Assembly: GCA_030015575.1 (NCBI GenBank) | Contig: CM057350.1 | Span: 523,458,959-523,522,958 of the forward strand | Source of the DNA: Agapanthus africanus | Taxonomy: Eukaryota; Streptophyta; Magnoliopsida; Asparagales; Amaryllidaceae | DNA length: 64,000 bases | Direction: 5' to 3' | Shown: positions 33,955-45,647 of the stretch, one piece after another | How positions within the stretch are numbered: the stretch's first letter is position 1 | Layout of the letters: every line of letters begins with the position of its first letter | The notes under the pieces: model-generated | Database searches by the model: none | What the model was told of the DNA's origin: nothing | The model's input: the letters and a program-made list of their open reading frames with translations, nothing else | Translations under genes and position numbers: made by a program

Positions 33955-34610
33955 GATCCGAACTTGTTTGCATCATTTGAGAGTGATTCAAGATGTTTAG
34001 CTCAATTTCCTAGTATGGAGGTTGCATATTATAAAGGATTCGGTGTCCTTGGATACAAATTCGAAGTTAAGGACATAGAAACATCTAGAATCACTCAAAA
34101 TAGTGGGATTGCGACAGTAGGATCGGACGGTGTGATTTATTATGGGTACTTAAATTGTATACTCGGCATCCACTATCCCGGACGATCAGAACCCTTTTAT
34201 ATATTCCAGTGTACTTGGTACGATACGCGAACCGATACGGATAAGTGGAGAAGCAATCTTGGGACTTGGAAAGATGAATATGGATTGACCAGTATGAACA
34301 CACTTCGATTTTACGGTCAGGAAGATCCGTTTACCTTTCCGAACCAAGCGTTCCAAGTATACTACTCACAGCGTTTGAAGCATCCGGGATGGAGTGTCAT
34401 ATGCCGTTGGAAACCCAGGGATGTCTACGATGTTCCAGAATTCGAGGACAGCGATGAGGATGAAGAAGAGAGAAGACTTAGAGTACTCCGACCGTCTGTT
34501 TCGAAAGATGGGTTGTCTTCGGCCGATCATGAAGTTACGTGGGTTAGAAATGATATCGATGATGAAATCCAAGTAGATATGTCTAATGCGCCCACGAAAC
34601 TAAAAAGGTT
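33955..34610 (+). pseudogene. CACTA TNP2 C-terminal domain (DUF4216)
   Basis: The reading frame gives NSGIATVGSDGVIYYGYL, then FQCTWYD, then FPNQAFQVYYSQRL, then WKPRDVYDVPEF. These are the signatures of DUF4216, found at the C-terminus of TNP2 proteins of plant CACTA elements. An acidic tail (EDSDEDEEERR) follows. A possible splice donor AAAAAG|GTTATC lies at about 34,610; the open frame continues to 34,674. The catalytic TNP2 domain that should precede it is missing, so the protein cannot be an active transposase. Confidence 0.85.
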
Positions 34611-34709
34611 ATCAGTAATGTTATATTATTACTTCACATTTTATGATCTATACATATATAGTCAATACTTGTAATGATTGTCTAATACGTCCACGAACCG
34701 TTTATCTAG

Positions 34710-37553
34710 ATTTGATGATGATGACGGGAGCAGCGAGGGGCGGCAGGAGCTCCAGCCGCGGCACCGGCAGAGGCAGAGGCAGAGCGGTTCTGCCTCCCGG
34801 AGAGCTGCGTAAGGAGCTTCAGAGGGCCAGTCTAGCACCCCGATCAGAGACCCCTTCGGATGCCTCCTTCCATGTAGACTTTGCCACACCTCCAGATATA
34901 TTGCACGCATATCCATTTTGAATGTAATATTATAGATATCCATGCTTGTTCATGTCAAAATTACTTATATTGTCAATGTTTGATTGTCTAGCTGTTGGTG
35001 ATGCGTCCACATCAAGGACAGAGGCCACTCCCGCACCTCCAGGTATGTTTATATATCATATAGTGCATGTATATTGATTTAGAATGCTATATCATAAATA
35101 TACACACATTCCTTTTGCTCTTACTTAGATAATCATTTTTTTTATTGTCTAGCTGTAGGTGGTGCCTCCGCATCTCGGGCAGAGGCCACCACCGCACCTG
35201 CGGGTATGTTTATATATCCTATAGTGCATGCATATTGATTTAGAATGTTATATTATTGATCTACACATTCTTTTTGCAATTACTTATATAATCTATTTTT
35301 AATTGTCTAATTATAGGTGGTGCGTCCACATCTGACGCAGGGGCCACTCCCGCCACTTCCGTACCCTCCGCTCAGTCTGTAGGTTAGTATGAATAAATAT
35401 AAAATATTTATTCATTTTACATATCCTCTAAAGAATAAATATGAACTTCATGGAAATTTAGCGTCAATGTTTATTTTCTAGTCGGAGGGGATGCGTCTGC
35501 ATCCGGGTCACCGGCTGTTCCTCACCGGAGGAACTATCGTCCCGCTCGTGCTGCTGCCCGGGCCCAGGCTCGGGCTTTAGTCACCGGAGGTATATATCAC
35601 ACTTCAATTTTCGTTAAACCTTGATTTCTTAATACAACTTTGTCTTAATATTGATTGTCTTGATATTTCTTGCAGACGCAGGGCCTCCCCGTCCCCAGAG
35701 GGGGACTCGAGGCCCTAATCAGTCCCACAGGCTGAGGCCCGATAGAGCTAGGGGGAGGCAGCATTCCCCCTCTTTTTTACCCCTGATTATCGCTATACCG
35801 GCGATCATGCCGAGAGGTTCAGCCGGTATATAGGGGATGAGAGCCGGCTCGTGAAGAACTATCCACTTCACGTTGAGTGGGGCGACCAGCACCAGCGCTC
35901 ATTCGCCCACTTCTGAGATCAGGCTCGGGTATTAATATATATTTTCATTTGATTTATCCAATATATTTATTATTAATACTTGCAATCTAATAACAATGTT
36001 TTTTTTGTATTTTCAGTTGGATTACGATTTTCAGCCTGTACCCGGCCCTGATCACCCTGGGAGGGTGCTCGATCTTCACGCTCTGTACAATGGCCTGATG
36101 AAGAACATGCAGACAAAGGTCCGATACAACAGGAATGAGCTGAAGACCGACTGCTACTCCCTGTGGATGGCGACCCCCGAGGCAGAGAGAGCGGCCCTCC
36201 TATCTACTCCGGCCTTTGCAAGAGTCGACGTAGAGACATGGCCTCTATTGTGCGAATATTTCGACTCTTAACGCAAACAGGTATGTATTTTAAATGTAAT
36301 TCATTATTTAGTATATAATTTATTTTTTTGTGTTGCTTAATTAGAAAACTAAATGTGAATGTGTTGTGCAGAAACAGGCCGCTCAAAATATAGAGAATAG
36401 GAAGTCGGCGAAGAGGGGTCGCCCCACTTATACAGGTGGCTCGAGGAATATTACTCGTGCCATAGAGTTATCTTACAATAGACCAGAGAGCACAGACCCT
36501 GGCGCAAGGTGGTACACCGAGCGTGCTGTCCGCATATCTTGCCGTCCACGGCACCTCGACAGATCCCGCCACGAGCGAGCTTCGATACCCCGACGCCGCT
36601 ACCCAGGAGTATTGCGTATGTGTTAATATTTATTCAACCCCTATTTGAAATTTTAGTTTTGAAAGGTTCAAATTTAATGATATACTTATATTTTACTGGT
36701 TAATGTGGGTGTAGGAGCGAGTGGTTGAGCAGGCCGAGGCATCGGGGATCGATTTTACTGGATAGAACGATCCGATGCTGCTGATCCCAGTCCTGGACGC
36801 CGCACACGGAGGGCACCACGGAGGTTGGGAGAGAGGCCGGGGACTGGGCCCTAGCAGGGCCCATATGAGGTTGGACTCCACCCTGGCGGTTACTTCCTCC
36901 GTCTCCAGTGAGCGACGTTTCCAGCAAGAACTGGAGAGCTTGAAGGCCACCGTTCAGGAGTTGAAGGAGATGTTGGTATATATACTACTTAATAGTAAAA
37001 TATTATGTCATATTATTGATAGCAACATATCCAATATTAGTACGTAGCCTGAGCTTATTTGGTTGTAGACTTAGCTTTGATTAATCATACATACATATCT
37101 AATTAAAATAAACTACAGTTTTCCAAACTAGATATTCAAACGAGGCCTAAGTCCCTAAGTATACATAGATTGGGGTTTCGAAATAACTTGATAATGATAC
37201 GAATTCGAATAATACACAGTTCTTAGTCGTTTATTACACACGTAAGTCAAAACGCGACAGGGTACATCGGCCGAGCCTCCACATGCATCTCCTTCGGCAG
37301 CGGCTCCGCAAGCCACTACATCGGCTGCGGTTCCGCAGACAGCTCCTATAGCTCCACTGCTCGCTCAGACTCCTGCAACCGCGGCTCCGCAAGCCACTAC
37401 CTCGGCGGCGGCTGCGCAGACCACTCCTACAGCTCCATAGCCCGCTCAGACTCCCGCATACTTCGCATTGCATGATTTATTGACTCAGGGTATATCTGAG
37501 GAGCAGGCGCGCCAGATTATGGCGTTTATCAGAGGTGGAGCTGGACCGAGGTA
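34710..37553 (+). pseudogene. TNPA-like protein gene of the CACTA element (Transposase_24 type), multi-exon
   Basis: GC-rich exons between AT-rich introns with GT…AG borders: 34,710 onward (TGRGRGRAV…), four small repeated exons (34,992-35,042; 35,153-35,203; about 35,314-35,382; 35,482-35,589), 35,675-35,930, 36,017-36,280, 36,371-36,610, 36,716-36,975 and 37,261-37,553. ENRKSAKRGRPTYTGGSRNI and the closing GGWERGRGLGPSR followed by a coiled coil (QQELESLKATVQELKEML) match plant En/Spm Transposase_24 proteins. The last exon repeats APQATTSA. In-frame stops (for example in FTG*ND near 36,764 and AP*PAQ near 37,438) suggest it is dead. Exon borders are by eye. Confidence 0.7.
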
Positions 37554-37833
37554 GGGTAGCTTTTTGATTCTTATATTTTAAACATGTATTTATTTATATG
37601 ATACATATTGTACTATATTTTGGACGATATTGATATTGGTGGTGTTTGCGTGTTTATATTGATATCATATTCTGCTTGTTGATTTCTTTCGTATATTATG
37701 CGTGAGATGTGATTATGAATACTGCGATATCTGTTCTGCGTAATGATTAATTTTATATATGATGTATATATTATTGTGCACAGGGCGAGAAAAAAGTAGG
37801 CAGCCCTTTTTTTTAAAAAAACCTGATAATATG

Positions 37834-38375
37834 TACCTACGGATTAATCCGTAGGGCCCAACATTGCCCCTACGGATTAATCCGTAGGGCCCAACAATGT
37901 ACCTACAGATTTATCCGTAGGGGCAAATATCAGGATACCTGATATTTTGCCCCTATGATCTCAGTATTAGGGGTTACGCTTGCCCCTACGGATATATCCG
38001 TAGGGGCAAACAAATACCCCTCCACAGGTATCCGTAGGGACAAAATATCAGGATACCTGATATTTTGTCCCTACAGATTTATACCTACGCACTTATCCAT
38101 AGGGGCAACTATTTGGCCCTACGGATAAGTCCGTAGGGACACCTAATTTATTATATAAACACATAAATTAAATAAATTTTTTGTCCCTACAGCCTAATCC
38201 GTAGGGACAACTGGACTTACATTACTCCGTAAGGGCAAGTTTTTGACCGTAGGGGAATGTTCAAGGCTAAGATTTGCACCTACGGCGTTTGCACCTACAG
38301 GGTATTTTCTTGCCCCTACGGATATATCCGTAGGGGCAGTGGTTTGCTTCTACGGATAAATCCGTAGGGGCAACC
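37834..38375. repeat. Right subterminal repeats of the CACTA element
   Basis: About twenty CCCTACGG/CCGTAGGG words, many as CCTACGGATTAATCCGTAGG palindromes (37,851, 37,877) or with GATATATC centres (37,986, 38,317). Denser and longer than the left array. Confidence 0.9.
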
Positions 38376-38394
38376 CTTATTTGTAGTAGTGAAA

Positions 38395-38771
38395 TGAATA
38401 GCCTCTGTCGTCGATCGTCCCGGCATGAACCCAAACTGGTTCTCTGTTATCTTAATATCCTTCCTTAGCCTGTGTTCAATCACTCTCTCCTAAAGTTTCA
38501 TGGTGTGACACATAAGTTTTATTCCACGGTAGTTTGAGCAACTTTAAATGTCACCCTTGTTCTTATAGATAGGTACAAGGATACTTTTCCTCCATTCATT
38601 TGGCATCTTTTTTGTCTGCCAAATCTTATTAAACAGATCTGTCAGCCATTTAACGCCTATTTCTCCTAAGCATCTCCAAATCTCGATAGGAATCCCGTCA
38701 GGACCAAACGCTTTTCTTAAACCCATTCTGTTCAAAGCTTCTTTAACCTCAGGTAGTCTTATTTTACACAT
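38395..38771 (-). pseudogene. LINE-2 ORF2, RT N-terminal part
   Basis: Minus strand gives VKEALNRMGLRKAFGPDGIPIEIW (RT entry motif), WRKSILVPIYKNKGDI, and then GFMPGRSTTEAI at the CACTA junction. A stop follows GDI (38,544-38,546) and another is seen near 38,495. Removing the CACTA element and one AAA copy joins this directly to the frame at 30,964. Confidence 0.85.
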
Positions 38772-38795
38772 GAAATCACGGTTTATATCTTGAGA

Positions 38796-39350
38796 TCAAA
38801 TGACAAGTCCATCCAAATTCTTAGTAAAGCTCTCATTGAACAATTTGTCAAAATAATCTCTCCATCTTTCCTTAATATCCTCATCTCGAACTAAAACCTT
38901 CTGATTTTCATTTTTGACACATTTCACCACACATAAGTCTGTAGTCTTCCTTTCCCGCATCCGAGCAATCCGGTATATATCATTTTCAGCCTCTTTAGTG
39001 TCTAATTTCTTGTACACCTCCTTGTAGACCTTAAATTTAGCTTCCCGAACAGCTTTCTTAACTTCCTTTTTAGCCATTTTATACTTCTCAAATCTCTCCA
39101 CATCTCTACATTTCTTCAAATCTTTATAAGAATCACTTTTAATTTTAATAGCAGCCTTTACTTCTTCATTCCACCATGATGTGTCCTCAGATGGTGGAGC
39201 ACCACCTCTCGACTCACCAAGTAGATCTCTAGCTACCTTCTTGATACAACTAGCCATTTTGTTCCATGTTCTGTCTGAATCATCTTCCGACTGCCAATCC
39301 GCTTCTTGGACTACACGATCTATAAAAGCCTTTTGGTTACCTTCTTTCAA
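38796..39350 (-). pseudogene. LINE-2 ORF2, endonuclease to RT linker
   Basis: 184-residue frame rich in Lys/Glu/Arg (KKEVKKAVREAKFKVYKEVY) with WNEEVKAAIKIK and RWRDYFDKLFNE, the usual spacer of plant RTE ORF2. Bounded by stops on both sides. Confidence 0.8.
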
Positions 39351-39356
39351 TCGCCA

Positions 39357-40283
39357 CTATTTAATTTTAGGCTCTACCTTACGTCTAATCTTCTTAGGTC
39401 CTCTTCTAAATCGAAAATCTAGAACTAAAAGTCTATGTTGAGTGGTTACACTCTCACCTGGCACTACCTTACAGTCGATACAACAACCTTTATCTATTCT
39501 TCTCGTCAGAAAAAAGTCTATTTGACTAGCACTTGATCCGCTCCTAAAAGTGATAAGGTAGGACTCTCTTTTCCTAAACCAGGTGTTTACTAAGATCAAG
39601 TCTTAAGATAAGGAAAAATCTAGAATCGAGTCACCTACTTCATTCCTTTGTCCAAAACCAAAACCTCCATGGATAGTATCAAACCCACTACGACTAGTAC
39701 CTACATGTCCATTAAGATCACTACCAATAAATAACTTCTCTCCACTAGCTATACTTTGCACCATTTCGTCTAAATCCTCCTAGAATAGACACTTACTAGC
39801 GTCATCAAGACCTATCTGTGGTGCATAAGCACTAATAACATTAAGGATCTCTCCACCTAGAATAAGCTTAACCAGTAAAATTCTATCACCTTTTCTCCTA
39901 ATCTCAACTACATCCTCAAGCAACCGTCTATCTATGATTATGCCTACCCCATTACGATTTTTATCTCTACCCTTATACCAAAGCTTATAACCCCAAGGCT
40001 TTATGACTCTACTCTTTTCACCTACCTACTTAGTTTCTTGCAAACACATAATACTAACTCTCCTCCTAATCATCACCTCCACTAATTCTATTAGTCTACC
40101 CGTAAGGGAATCTGTGTTACAAGAAGCTAGACGGATCCTATGAAACCCTTGCTTATTTGTCACTACACCCGGGGTCCGATGTAGCGCGCCGTTTCTGGAC
40201 GACGACCTTTTCTTATTTGTCACTACACCCTGCGTCCGATGTAGCGCGCCGTTTCTGGACGACGACCCTTGCTTATTTGTCAC
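39357..40283 (-). pseudogene. LINE-2 ORF2, apurinic endonuclease domain
   Basis: Motifs on the minus strand: RIRLASCNTDSL (start of the fold), CLQETK (catalytic Glu), VISAYAPQ, IGSDLNGHVG (catalytic Asp-x-Asn), SQIDFFLTRR and TQHRLLVLDF (final His). Stops interrupt it after QETK, near 39,780 and near 39,603. The N-terminus runs into the 60-bp repeats, giving a repeated peptide with RNGALHRTPGVVTNK. Confidence 0.85.
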
Positions 40284-40302
40284 TACACCCGGGGTCCGAT
40301 GT
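40143..40302. repeat. 60-bp tandem repeats at the LINE-2 5' end
   Basis: Two full units and a partial third (40,143, 40,203, 40,263), each with CTTATTTGTCACTACACCC, GTCCGATGTAGCGCGCC and GTTTCTGGACGACGA. G1c inserted in the third unit; the array resumes at 48,118 with GATGTAGCGCGCTG and one more diverged unit to about 48,198. Sixty is divisible by three, so the reading frame passes through. Confidence 0.92.
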
Positions 40303-41149
40303 TGTCACGCCCCGCTTCCCAGTATACGGGCAGAGGACGTGATAAGGCCGCTACGTATTTACTCTGAAGTAAATACGCTAAGCGTATCTAAGCAATATAA
40401 AAGAAATGTACACAAGAGACAAATGCAATAAAACAACAACTTTATTTATTAACATTCCTTTGTACAATGCATGGAAAGGTAAATACATCTGAATGAAAGC
40501 AATTCCTAAACAGTGGCATAACAGAAATGGAATGTACTGAAATGAAATGTGTACAAGTGTAACTACAGCTCGGGATTTTCAATAAACTTGTCCAAGTCTT
40601 CAGTGCTGAGCTTGATCTCTGGAAGGTCCGAAATACCTGACGACATTCTAAGAAGAAGAAAGAGAATGTCGTCAGCGAACAAATCGCTCGGTAAATCCCA
40701 AAGATAAGGGAGAAATAGAAAAGACAGAGAGTAAGAGAGAGAGTGTAGCTTTTACAGTTGTATTATATTGTTATATTGTTGTATTGAGCATTAACGCTGT
40801 TGTTTGTAGCTTGGTACAGAAGGATGCCAGTGTATACGAGAGGAGTCTCACTTGCCCCGGAGAATAAGGTATCAGGAACTCAAGGAACCGTTCATGCCAT
40901 GGTACAACAGCAAAGGAATACAGGTTAGGTGTCTTATGGTTGCAGTCTCGTGCCACTTCTAACACCTTCCGTACCAATCTACCCCTTAAACCCCGCGATA
41001 TCATGGTTGTATTGTTTGTATTGTATTGCAACTTGTAATGTCTTGTAATATAGATTGTATAATTGGATGACTTGCCGAAACCATGATATCAGTAAATGGG
41101 TGTAACTGGAGAATCATGAATGTAACTGGAGAATCATGTAAATGGAAGT

Positions 41150-44100
41150 TGTAACGTTTTGAAAATCGTTTCGGTGAAATTTCGAAAAAACGGTAAAATA
41201 AGGAGGTTTTCTGTAAAAAGTCAAAATACAAATATCTTATTATAAAAATTAAATATACATATTCTAGCTATGAAATTGCTATTATTTGGTGTTTATTGAG
41301 TCGCTGGTGAAATTTCAAATTTTCTGAAAAAAATATTATTTTATTATTATTTTAAGCCGTCACTAATACATTTAATTAGGAAAAATTACAAATTGGAATG
41401 AGTTGAAAAAAATTTTGTGCATCATAAAACATTAAATAAAATTTTATCATGTGGTTTTTGGAACGAAATTATTTGCCAAAACGGTTTAGAAATTATTGAA
41501 GAAAAAAGGCTTTTTTTAGCGTAAATGGATGTTTGGGGCATTGTATTTATCATTTTTCATCACCCCACACCCGTACCCACACCCACACACCCCCATTAAC
41601 TTCTCCCCTTGAAGAATTCAGCAGCCCCCATTTTATTTTCCCCACTTGAATTTCAAAGGAAAGAAATGAAAGAAAAGAAAAGAAAATGGAGAAATAAGGT
41701 GGACCTTTGACCTTGAATTGACTTTGACTTCTTCCCCCACTTTCTCTACCTCCCTCTCTCTCCTCTCCCACTCCCATTCCAGCAGCCCCCCACCCTCCTA
41801 CAGCAGCAACAGCCCCCCCCTCCATTTCCCTTATCTTTTCTCTTCAAACTTCATCAAAAATTGCCTCAAATCCATCAAAAAAAAACCCAAAACCCAAATC
41901 CGACTCCTACCCATTTTAGCTTAGCCCGTATAGCATGGATCTTTGTGAAAAGAGAGCATTTTGGGAGACCATGGATGCTTGTGGATCTTCAAATGTTTTT
42001 GGGTATAATTCTAAAATATTTTTGCTTAATTTGTTACTAATTTCTTAAGCTAAACTACTTAAGTGTTAATTAGGCTTAAGTTGCAAGTTTTGGAATTCAA
42101 GTTATGAATTTAAATGCAAGTTAGGGTTTTTATAAAATTGGTGTATGGTTGTGTGTTATATTTAGGCTTTTTGTCATGTTAATACAAGATTAGTAGCTTG
42201 TGCTAATGGTTAGTTTAAAAATTGTGTTAATTTGCTAATTTGCTAACTAGGTTTTTGGAAATTATTGCAAATGTTAGACTAAAAATCTAATTAGGTTTTT
42301 CATGGCTTCATTAACTTTATTAAGTGTAGTTTAGAGCTTTGGATCATGCAAATCTAAGCTAGATTGTAGTTTGTGCATTTTTGCTTTGAAATTGTTAAAA
42401 TTTAAGTATTTTGTAAACTAGAATATTAGGGTTTTTGGAATTTAATGAGATTAAATTCCGGAAATTGTTTATATGACTTATTTAAGATATTTAATAAGTA
42501 TATTGGCCGCTACATTCATTTAAACATCATGTTTTGTACAAAAACGGCGAATTGTGCTTGCTACATTTTCGGAAAAATGACTTTTTAAGTGAAATTGGGG
42601 TTTTTGTGAGTTTTAACCTAGTTTATATTAAAATTAGTGTTCGTGAATGTGCAAATGAGTGTGATTGGATTTTTCTCGATGGTTTGACATTTGTACATCG
42701 ACATCGAGGGTTGGTTTGACTATTCTTGCATGCGTAGGCGATAGGTTTGGACCTATGCGTGATACGCGTGCCGATTTGATTTTCGTATGCCGTTTCGATT
42801 TCGAATTTAGTTTTAATGCGATACGGTGCGTTATGATATGTAGGTACCCCATGCGGACTTCGAGACGACAAGCAAGCGCGTGGCGACGTCGGCACCGGCG
42901 AGCGAGGACCAGGTGAGTAGATTTATAACTACGGGGAGAAGTCGGGTGGATGGCGTATAGCACCCCCGCAGTCCGTGGTGGTGTATACAGATGCGTATAC
43001 ACACCAACAATTATTATATGTTATTTGGGATTAATAACGATGCTTAGGATGGATATTGGTGTGTTGGATTACTTTAGTGTTGCGAACCCTAGGGTAGTGT
43101 TGCACTACACATACACACATACATACTTGCATACATTCCTATTGATATGTGCTCATGGGATTCTTTATAGTTATGGGTTCACATGGGTATAGGACTATGT
43201 GTTCACATACGGATTTGAGAATAGTATTTGGAATTTGAGATGAGTCGATGAGATTGGGCTTGAGGCCAGGAGATCGGTGATGTGATTTGGTTCGTATTGA
43301 TATACGACATGATGTTTTAGCGGGTCTTTTGGCGTAGTGATTCTTACACCTGCATGCATACTTAGGCGGTATCAGTATTGTACTAGATGTAGATCAGTAC
43401 CCCGATCATGATAATTGATAAAAAGGATACCAGGTGAATAGTATGATGAATGTGATATTGACCCGTACCTAGATTTGGGATGCCGTACGACGGATTTACG
43501 TACGAGCTATATTGATGATTGATCCGCACTCTTGACTTGGGATGTCTGGTTATGGATATGATATTATTGAGGCGGGATCACCGACTATACATATACAGGT
43601 ATGTATATGTATCGACTCAGATGATAGGAGGTTTCCTTACCTGTAGTTCAGCTTGTTAGTTCAGCCGTATAGTTTAGCGTAGTTGTTAGATTAGATTAGA
43701 CCCTACCTATTTCAAAACTAACGAATCGTGGGTATTTTAAAAGACAGCCCAAGGGATCTTACGGATATTTCAAAAGACGTATCTTTTCATAAAAACACCG
43801 TAGCCCCTATTTTCAAAACCCCATGATTCGTGTTATTTCAAAAGGCACCAATTTGTAGGACTTATATTAGATTAATGCAGATTAGTTATCGTTGTGTCTA
43901 GTTTCAGCTCCTGCACATTATTGCTGTTCGCTCTGCCTCGCATACTTATTTTGCTGCATATTCCATTATTGATATCATGCTGTTAGGGCACCAGCACCAT
44001 TACCGATGATGCATATGTACCACGTACACCTACTTGCCGGCTCACACACATCTTCATCGGTAATTGCCATGTCACGTACACTTTAGATGATATATTTGCT

Positions 44101-45647
44101 TGACTTAGCTTGTTAGCTAGTAGTTTTGACATGATATTAGTGTACTTCCCTTATATGCCATATTAGACATTGTAGTTATTACTTGTCGCTTCATGCATAC
44201 TGTTATTCATTGTTATGCCGTATTCATGGATTCTCATGCTTATAGTCATGGTTTTACATCCTATCGATGATTCAGATTTCCATGATATTTTCTGGATTTG
44301 GAGGAAAACCGCAAAACATATATAAACTGTTTTCTCTCTTTTAAAATAAAAAGTGCGGTTTTCCCATGATGTATGAGTCGTCCACCATGAGTTTGCTGAT
44401 GGATTTCGAGACCCGATTCGAGGAGGCGGATGAACCGTTTCGGGTACATGGTGGACCCGGTAAGGTACCCCGGGGCAAGAAGCGCGTGATGATGACGATG
44501 TGAGCCTGGCAGGGGAGCACTACCTACTGGTGATATTACCCGACGCGTCGGATATCCGGAGGATACCGTCGTGGTCTTGAGATGGATGGTAGGGGCCGGT
44601 CTGGACTGACGGCGCCCTAGATATTGAGACTTGAGGTACATAGATTGTGACACAGAGATATCGAGGTATTTGGACACTTGTTTTGTGTCGATGCTGGGCA
44701 CTGTTTTATGCTGATTTCATATATGGTACCTCATTTCTTTTAAAATACAGAAATCTCACTGATTTATGAAACCAGTTTTATTCAGTACATGCATTCTGTT
44801 TTATGCATTCATACATCATCCATATGATATATTGCTACCTGAGGCACTGACACGGGCACATGAGATTACACTCGGGTTAGATATTTACCCTAGCCTTGTT
44901 ATAGGCTACGTGTTATTCATATATTTGAGGATATATTATGATCATTGACCTAGGTTGCGTTATTTATGCGATTTCTGTGCGTAGATGTTTTTCTACTCAC
45001 GAGTTGGCAACTCACCCCCGTTGTGCCACAGTTCTTGCAGGTTTCGCCGTACAGGTTTCATTACGGCTTGCTGGCACTCTTTCCATTTCCGGGTGACTTG
45101 CTAGTAGGTGGGTTATTTGTATCGCACCCATCATTATATCTTGTATATCATTATTCTGTTGTATCTAGAAGTTCCATCAACCAAACATGTATTTATTGAG
45201 ATAGAGACCAGTGTTGTTTATTCTTTCGACCTTAGAGTCGCTCGTTATATTTCTGGTGGTTTTGAGTTTCCTTTTGAGTTTGATCCTCGCTGTTGGCGTT
45301 GTATATTATATTGCTTGTGTGGTTGTGACCGTCGATTGAGGAAGAGCTAGCTCCCGCTTGGGGATGCCTTTTTCTTGATTTCGTATACTATTCATGTTGT
45401 ATCCCGTTTGGGGGCCAGTATTTACAAAGGAGACTCTGCCGAAATTTTCAGTAAATTTTTGATGTTTTTAAAAAACCGCATAATTCGGCTTATGCTATTG
45501 AAACTACTTGTTTTAAGTTGGTTTTTCCTGCACTCTACATCTTTTCTTGGTTTGGATTTCTGGGTTTTCGGTTTACTTAGATTACGTACGCCTCGAGACG
45601 TTCGTAGTTTAAGTGCCGGTCATGTTCCGTACTTTCGGGTCATGACA
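41150..45647 (+). mobile_element. N1: 4.5-kb solo LTR nested in G1c
   Basis: 4,498 bp, TGTAACGTTTTG…GGGTCATGACA, TSD GAAGT (41,145-41,149 and 45,648-45,652). It is LTR only: no PBS, PPT or pol. A CT-rich leader-like stretch (41,700-41,900) and a good splice-donor-like CGAGGACCAG|GTGAGTAG (about 42,903-42,920) suggest a transcribed LTR. Its second half (43,566-45,647) matches the H0 LTR in inverted orientation. The long size fits Tekay/Del-type gypsy LTRs (inference). Frames at 42,534-43,192, 44,261-44,701 and 44,966-45,686 have no domains. Confidence 0.88.

Larger units (their letters stand above)
30968..38391 (+). mobile_element. CACTA (En/Spm) DNA transposon, internally deleted
   Basis: 7,424 bp with a 3-bp TSD AAA (30,965-30,967 and 38,392-38,394), the CACTA hallmark. 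The right end on the minus strand is CACTACTACAAATAAGGG, followed by TTGCCCCTACGGA. The left end is TACTACTAAAATAGGGGG, followed by the same TTGCCCCTACGGA, so the first base has mutated C to T. Subterminal CCGTAGGGG repeats crowd both ends. Coding remnants (DUF4216, TNPA-like) read on the plus strand; the TNP2 transposase core is missing, so it is non-autonomous. Confidence 0.95.

Noticed and set aside
42534..43192. Cys/Arg-rich frames suggesting a host gene in N1
   Set aside because: The region is within a solo LTR with exact TSD; a splice-donor-like site is present but no domain or partner exon is recognisable.
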